Source: Isotricha intestinalis (taxonomy: Eukaryota > Ciliophora > Litostomatea > Vestibuliferida > Isotrichidae). Taken from it: DNA of 18,456 nt. The notes beneath the pieces are model-generated. The model had not been told where the DNA came from, did not search any database, and saw nothing but the letters and a program-made list of their open reading frames with translations. The DNA is taken from the NCBI GenBank assembly GCA_023807065.1, contig JAJJLU010004109.1, forward strand, positions 1-18,456. The letters are read 5' to 3'. Position numbers and translations under genes: made by a program. Positions 14,993-18,456 of the stretch are shown in pieces; within the stretch, counting starts at the first letter, position 1; each line of letters opens with the position of its first letter.

Positions 14993-16264
14993 ATGTTAAG
15001 AAAAATAAGAAGATCAAAAAGTGATTTAGAGGATTTATTAGTAACACATTATAAATCACCAAAAAATAAAATAAATAGAAATGAAATGTTAAAAAATTAT
15101 GAAAATAATAATTATTTAGATACTAAAAGTTCTCAAAGAACAAATAAAACAGAAAATTCATTATATTCAAAAAAAACAAAAAATACTCATTCTCAAATAA
15201 ATTCTCCATCTAATTCATATTATAATTTAATATGTAGAAACTGTTATAAAAGAAGAATAAATAATCGTCAATTTTCTCAAAATAATAATAATATAAATAA
15301 TCAAACTCAAAAAGAAAAATTAAATTTGACTTTTAATGAAATTAATCCTTTTTATTTTTATGATAAAATGCAAGGAATATATAATAATAATAAACAAGAT
15401 AAATTAAAAGATCGAGAAGAAAGAACTAAAAAAGTAATAAATAATTTAGAAGAAATAAGAAAAAAAAAACCTTCTGAAAAAGAAAATTTACAATATAATA
15501 ATGAATATGCTGTTAATAGTTTAAATTTTAGTGAAAATAAGGATCCAAGATATGAAAGAGTAAAAAAAAATTATGATTTAAAAGAAAAAATTCTTGCTGA
15601 ACAAAGAAATTTATATCATTTTAATTATAATGAACCTCGAAAAGCTATTAAAGAATATTATAATAAAACAATGTATGAAATTCCTGTTCAAGAAATTAAA
15701 CATGAAATTTCAAAAGAATATAAAAAAAATTATATTAATGATTTAAAAAAACAAATTTATGAAAAAGAAGAATTTGAAAAAAATAAAAAGACAATTGAAA
15801 GAAATATAGAAAGAAAAGCAAATAAAGAGTATAGTAATTATATTAATAATAAATTATATAATGATAATTTAAATAAAATAGAACAACAAAAAAAATTAAG
15901 AGATTATAATGAAAAAATGATAAATTTAAAAAAAGAAAAAGAAGAAGAAGAAAAAAATTATAAAAAAGATTATGAAAGAAAATTAAAACAAAAAATTATA
16001 AGAGATAATGATGAAGAATATTATAATAAAATGTTAAATAAAATAAAAAATATTGAACAAATGAAAAATTGGATGAATGAAGCAATGAATGATAAATTTA
16101 AAAGAAAAAAAGAAGAAGATGAAGAAAAAAAAAAATGGAAAAATTATTCCGAAGAAATTGAAATCAAATGTCAACATGGAAATAATATTTATAAATGTTC
16201 TATTTGTAATAAAATTTATCCAAGGGAACAATTAATAAAAATTAAATCTAATTTTTTGAACTAA
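14993..16264 (+). CDS. Coiled-coil protein with N-terminal CxxCY and C-terminal CxHx6CxxC motif (paralogue B)
   Basis: A 423-residue protein. I start it at the ATG at 14993 (ttaaaaATG, MLRKIRRSKSD); the frame is open six codons further up, but only from a TTG. It matches the 309-1502 product in plan: an Asn/Ser-rich head, LICRNCY at 79-85, a repeat-like EPRKAIKEYYNKTMY that resembles NPKVKDYYKKYV in the other copy, a long Lys/Glu coiled coil at about 225-390, and CQHGNNIYKCSIC at 393-405 followed by NKIYPRE. The Cys/His spacing C-x-H-x6-C-x2-C is identical, while the flanking sequence has diverged strongly, so the motif is probably what selection keeps (inference). The pair lies in opposite orientations 13 kb apart. 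No family name is known to me; a zinc-binding tip on a coiled-coil rod is a reasonable structural reading. Confidence 0.9.
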   Translation: MLRKIRRSKSDLEDLLVTHYKSPKNKINRNEMLKNYENNNYLDTKSSQRTNKTENSLYSKKTKNTHSQINSPSNSYYNLICRNCYKRRINNRQFSQNNNNINNQTQKEKLNLTFNEINPFYFYDKMQGIYNNNKQDKLKDREERTKKVINNLEEIRKKKPSEKENLQYNNEYAVNSLNFSENKDPRYERVKKNYDLKEKILAEQRNLYHFNYNEPRKAIKEYYNKTMYEIPVQEIKHEISKEYKKNYINDLKKQIYEKEEFEKNKKTIERNIERKANKEYSNYINNKLYNDNLNKIEQQKKLRDYNEKMINLKKEKEEEEKNYKKDYERKLKQKIIRDNDEEYYNKMLNKIKNIEQMKNWMNEAMNDKFKRKKEEDEEKKKWKNYSEEIEIKCQHGNNIYKCSICNKIYPREQLIKIKSNFLN

Positions 16265-16602
16265 TAATTTGAATTATTAGATTTTTATGTGTAAATATAA
16301 TATTTAATTATATTTTTTTATGTTAATTTCAAATTTAAAAATTTGATGTAAAAAAATAAAATAAAAAAATAATGTAAAATTATTTTAAGAAAAATAAATT
16401 AAAATGGAAAAACGCATTCTTAAATACTTTAATGATTTTTTATTCAGTTTCATTTTTTCTTTTTAATATTTTTTTTGTCATGATTATTATTATTATATTT
16501 AAGTATAATAAATAATAATTTTTTATTATAAATTAATAATTTATGATCGTCTATAAATAAAAATAATATTTCTAATTTATAATTGATATTTAAATAAAAA
16601 TA
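16265..16602. other. Spacer between two + strand genes, no gene seen
   Basis: These 338 A+T-rich bases hold a 16-base hairpin-like palindrome (CAAATTT, two bases, AAATTTG) at 16330-16345, 66 bases past a stop. There is also a 20-codon ATG frame at 16404-16466 that is too short to call. Promoter sequence for the membrane-protein gene must lie here but shows no recognisable element. Confidence 0.5.
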
Positions 16603-18183
16603 ATGAAAATACTAAATGCTTTTTTAAATTTAGATATATATGGAATAATTCCTTCTTTTACAATTCATGGTCATAAAAGATTTAGAACAATAATAGGTTC
16701 ATTATTATCTTTAATAACTTATTTAATAATAATTCTCTTTTTTGGAGTTTATTTAAAAGGAGTTTTAAAACATACTAGTCCAAATTTAGTGACAACAATA
16801 TATAATGATTTTGATCCTAAACCAATAAATTTAACAAAAGATAATTTTATAATAACATTAAGTTTACAAACTATTGATTATTCTAATTATTTAGACGAAT
16901 CAATTTATTATGTTAATGCTACATTATCAAGTACAATTTTATTACAAGATGGAATTTATGAAGAAAAAATTACTCCTTTAAAATTAATAAAATGTTCTGA
17001 ATATAATTTTCATTTTTTGAATGAATATTGGAATAATTTACCTTTGAATGATTTATATTGTTTAGATATTAATAATATTATTTTAAGAGGAAATTTCAAA
17101 AATGCAATTTGGAATGTTTTATATTTAAAATTTTCAAAATGTATAAATTCAACTGAAAATAATAATAGTTGTAAATCAAATGAAATAATAGATGAATATT
17201 TAAAAGGAGGATATTTAGGAATTTTTTTATCAGATACAATAATAGAACCAAATAATTTCGAGAATCCAAGTCATTTATTTGGTAAAAATATATTTACAAC
17301 ATTTACATATAAAGAATATTCAGATTATTGGATATATTTAAAAACAGAACAAGTAGTCACAGATACAGGATATTTTTTTGAGAAAAAAAATACTAAATAT
17401 TTTTTTGCTCTTGATAATGTAGAACATTTATCTGATTATAGAGAAGATAATAATATTTTTTTATCAGTTGGAATTAGAAAATCTTTAAAACGAGAAGTTT
17501 ATGAAAGATCATATATTAAACTTCAAGAAGCTGCTGGTAATGCTTGTGGTATTATTAGAGTTGCTATTGTTACTGGAGAAATTATTGCTTATTTTTTCCA
17601 GAAATTATTATATAATACTTTTATTATTCAATTTATTAACTTTACTAATGTATCTCATCAATATTTTAAGAATATGAATAATAGTAATCAATTACTTAAA
17701 AGTCTTTATATCAATTTAGATAAAAATCTACCTAAAGATAATAAAACTGTTGTTTATTCTCCTTTTTTAAATAAAAAAAAAAACAATCAAAAATTAAGTG
17801 TGAATATGAGTAATGGTAATAATTCTGTTTCTACTCATAATAAAAATAATAAAGGTAGCTTTCATAACAATCATTCTTATACTTTAAAAAGTCATTTTAA
17901 AAAGTACTTTAAGGCTGAAAAAAAAATTTGTTTTAGTATGATGATATGTAATAAAAATTGTGTAAATAAAGTAAAACATATATTTAATAAATATTCTAAA
18001 ATTGAATATTGTTTTGATATTATTCAATATTTAAAATTACATTATGAAATTTCTTTGGTGAAATTATTTATTTTCGATGAAGATAAAAATCAAAAAATTA
18101 AAGACTTATATTTCTTAAATTACGAAGAATTTACTGAAAAAGAAAGTTATGACAAAGTCTTTAAATATAATAATATAACATAA
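16603..18183 (+). CDS. Two-span membrane protein with large non-cytosolic domain
   Basis: A 526-residue membrane protein with ATG start and TAA stop. A short basic N terminus (HGHKRFRT) precedes a first hydrophobic span at about 31-51 (GSLLSLITYLIIILFFGVYL). Residues 52-312 form a beta-rich domain with cysteines at 131, 153, 180 and 190 and possible N-glycosylation sites at Asn76, 105 and 182, which suggests that it faces the lumen or outside. A second hydrophobic region at about 314-345 (CGIIRVAIVTGEIIAYFFQK, then LLYNTFIIQF) follows LQEAAGNA. The C-terminal 180 residues contain a low-complexity linker, then a Cys-containing block (KICFSMMICNKNC) and a helical end. The topology, two spans bracketing a lumenal beta domain, recalls both ERV/ERGIC-type cargo receptors and the large uncharacterised ciliate membrane-protein families. 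I cannot decide between them from sequence alone. Confidence 0.88.
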   Translation: MKILNAFLNLDIYGIIPSFTIHGHKRFRTIIGSLLSLITYLIIILFFGVYLKGVLKHTSPNLVTTIYNDFDPKPINLTKDNFIITLSLQTIDYSNYLDESIYYVNATLSSTILLQDGIYEEKITPLKLIKCSEYNFHFLNEYWNNLPLNDLYCLDINNIILRGNFKNAIWNVLYLKFSKCINSTENNNSCKSNEIIDEYLKGGYLGIFLSDTIIEPNNFENPSHLFGKNIFTTFTYKEYSDYWIYLKTEQVVTDTGYFFEKKNTKYFFALDNVEHLSDYREDNNIFLSVGIRKSLKREVYERSYIKLQEAAGNACGIIRVAIVTGEIIAYFFQKLLYNTFIIQFINFTNVSHQYFKNMNNSNQLLKSLYINLDKNLPKDNKTVVYSPFLNKKKNNQKLSVNMSNGNNSVSTHNKNNKGSFHNNHSYTLKSHFKKYFKAEKKICFSMMICNKNCVNKVKHIFNKYSKIEYCFDIIQYLKLHYEISLVKLFIFDEDKNQKIKDLYFLNYEEFTEKESYDKVFKYNNIT

Positions 18184-18315
18184 ATACTTAATTGGATAAT
18201 TTATTTTTGTATAATTATTAATTTTTGTATAAAATATAAATTAAACCAAAAAAAATTTTTAATTATTAGAAAAGTTATTTTAGTTTAATAACAAAAAACA
18301 TTTAAATTAAAAATG

Positions 18316-18456
18316 ATTTAATTCATTTATTCAGCAGCGGCTTCTTCTCCACCTTCTTCTTCTCCTTCTTCTTCTCCTTCACCTTCATCATCAGCAGAAG
18401 CATCTTGATAATTTTGATATTCAGTGACTAAATCACTAAGATTTGATTCAGCTTCA
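18316..18456. repeat. Right arm of the 141-bp perfect terminal inverted repeat
   Basis: This is the reverse complement of bases 1-141 without mismatch. Inward of 18316 the two flanks share nothing obvious. Confidence 0.97.
18327..18456 (-). CDS. TUBB: Beta-tubulin, C-terminal 42 codons (second partial copy)
   Basis: The last 42 codons and TAA stop (18327-18329) of a beta-tubulin gene read leftwards from the right edge. The nucleotides are identical to the left copy, and so is the Glu/Gly tail ending EEAAAE. It converges on the membrane-protein gene, with 143 bases between the two stops. Synonymous sites are also unchanged, so the copies are either very recent duplicates, kept alike by gene conversion, or one sequence used twice by the assembler. 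Only the part beyond the edge could tell them apart. Confidence 0.95.
   Translation of the reverse strand, partial: EAESNLSDLVTEYQNYQDASADDEGEGEEEGEEEGGEEAAAE

Noticed and set aside
16404..16466. A 20-codon ATG frame in the 16265-16602 spacer
   Set aside because: Too short, no recognisable sequence, and frames of this length are common by chance.
1663..18183. A functional ciliary gene cluster linking tubulin, MORN/IQ, RCC1 and the coiled-coil pair
   Set aside because: Orientation is mixed, spacing is ordinary, and neighbouring ciliate genes are seldom related in function; the sequence gives no link beyond adjacency.
1..18456. Terminal inverted repeats as a sign of a transposon, linear plasmid or virus
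   Set aside because: The repeat is beta-tubulin coding sequence, there is no transposase, polymerase or capsid-like gene inside, and its exact 141-base length fits a k-mer graph edge.
1..18456. Telomeres marking a complete nanochromosome
   Set aside because: No C4A2/C4A4-type or other short tandem G/C repeats occur at either edge; both ends lie inside coding sequence.
1..18456. tRNA, rRNA or CRISPR elements
   Set aside because: I looked for T-loop (GGTTCRA) and cloverleaf arms, rRNA-like G+C-richer blocks and spaced direct repeats on both strands and saw none.

Overview
This window looks like a gene-dense, extremely A+T-rich piece of a protist nuclear genome, most likely the macronuclear genome of a ciliate. 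The support is: two partial beta-tubulin genes; a gene (5182-6169) whose frame is restored by two very short introns of 27 and 28 nt with GT..AG ends; Asn/Lys-rich proteins with long coiled coils; spacers of 70-350 bases; A-rich start contexts; and families common in ciliates (MORN/IQ, RCC1 plus coiled coil, tesmin/TSO1 CXC, protein kinase, phospholipid scramblase). Stops are almost all TAA, with one TGA after the kinase. CAA serves for Gln, and TAA/TAG are not read as Gln in any intact gene. This fits the standard code and argues against Tetrahymena- or Paramecium-type lineages. A litostome, for example a rumen ciliate, would fit, but that placement is inference.

Layout. The left edge (1-130, + strand) and the right edge (18327-18456, - strand) both carry the last 42 codons of beta-tubulin. 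The outermost 141 bases are a perfect inverted repeat that stops abruptly. The window therefore reads as a whole contig broken at both ends in near-identical beta-tubulin copies, with the two genes pointing inward. Between them lie: a coiled-coil protein with Cys/His ends (309-1502, -); an IQ/MORN-repeat protein (1663-2991, -); an Asn-rich protein (3171-4778, +); the three-exon CXC protein (5182-6169, -); a weak gene relic (6333-6706, +); an RCC1-plus-coiled-coil protein (6776-8857, -) with a small basic protein 71 bases upstream (8929-9519, -); a non-RD protein kinase (9831-10847, +); a heavily broken gene (about 11016-12036, -); a phospholipid scramblase (12228-13490, +); an unrecognised Lys-rich protein (13663-14913, +); a paralogue of the first coiled-coil protein (14993-16264, +); and a two-span membrane protein (16603-18183, +).

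How the genes relate. Several encode cytoskeleton- or cilium-type architectures (tubulin, MORN/IQ, RCC1-coiled coil, the paralogous coiled-coil pair). Nothing shows that they act together, and ciliate gene neighbours are usually functionally unrelated. The most useful discoveries are: the CXC gene assembled across two tiny introns; the decayed gene at 11-12 kb; a protein family defined by an N-terminal C-x2-C-Y and a C-terminal C-x-H-x6-C-x2-C motif; the assembly-edge signature at both ends; and a beta-tubulin tail that lacks the usual axonemal EGEF core. I did not find a coherent new multi-gene system.
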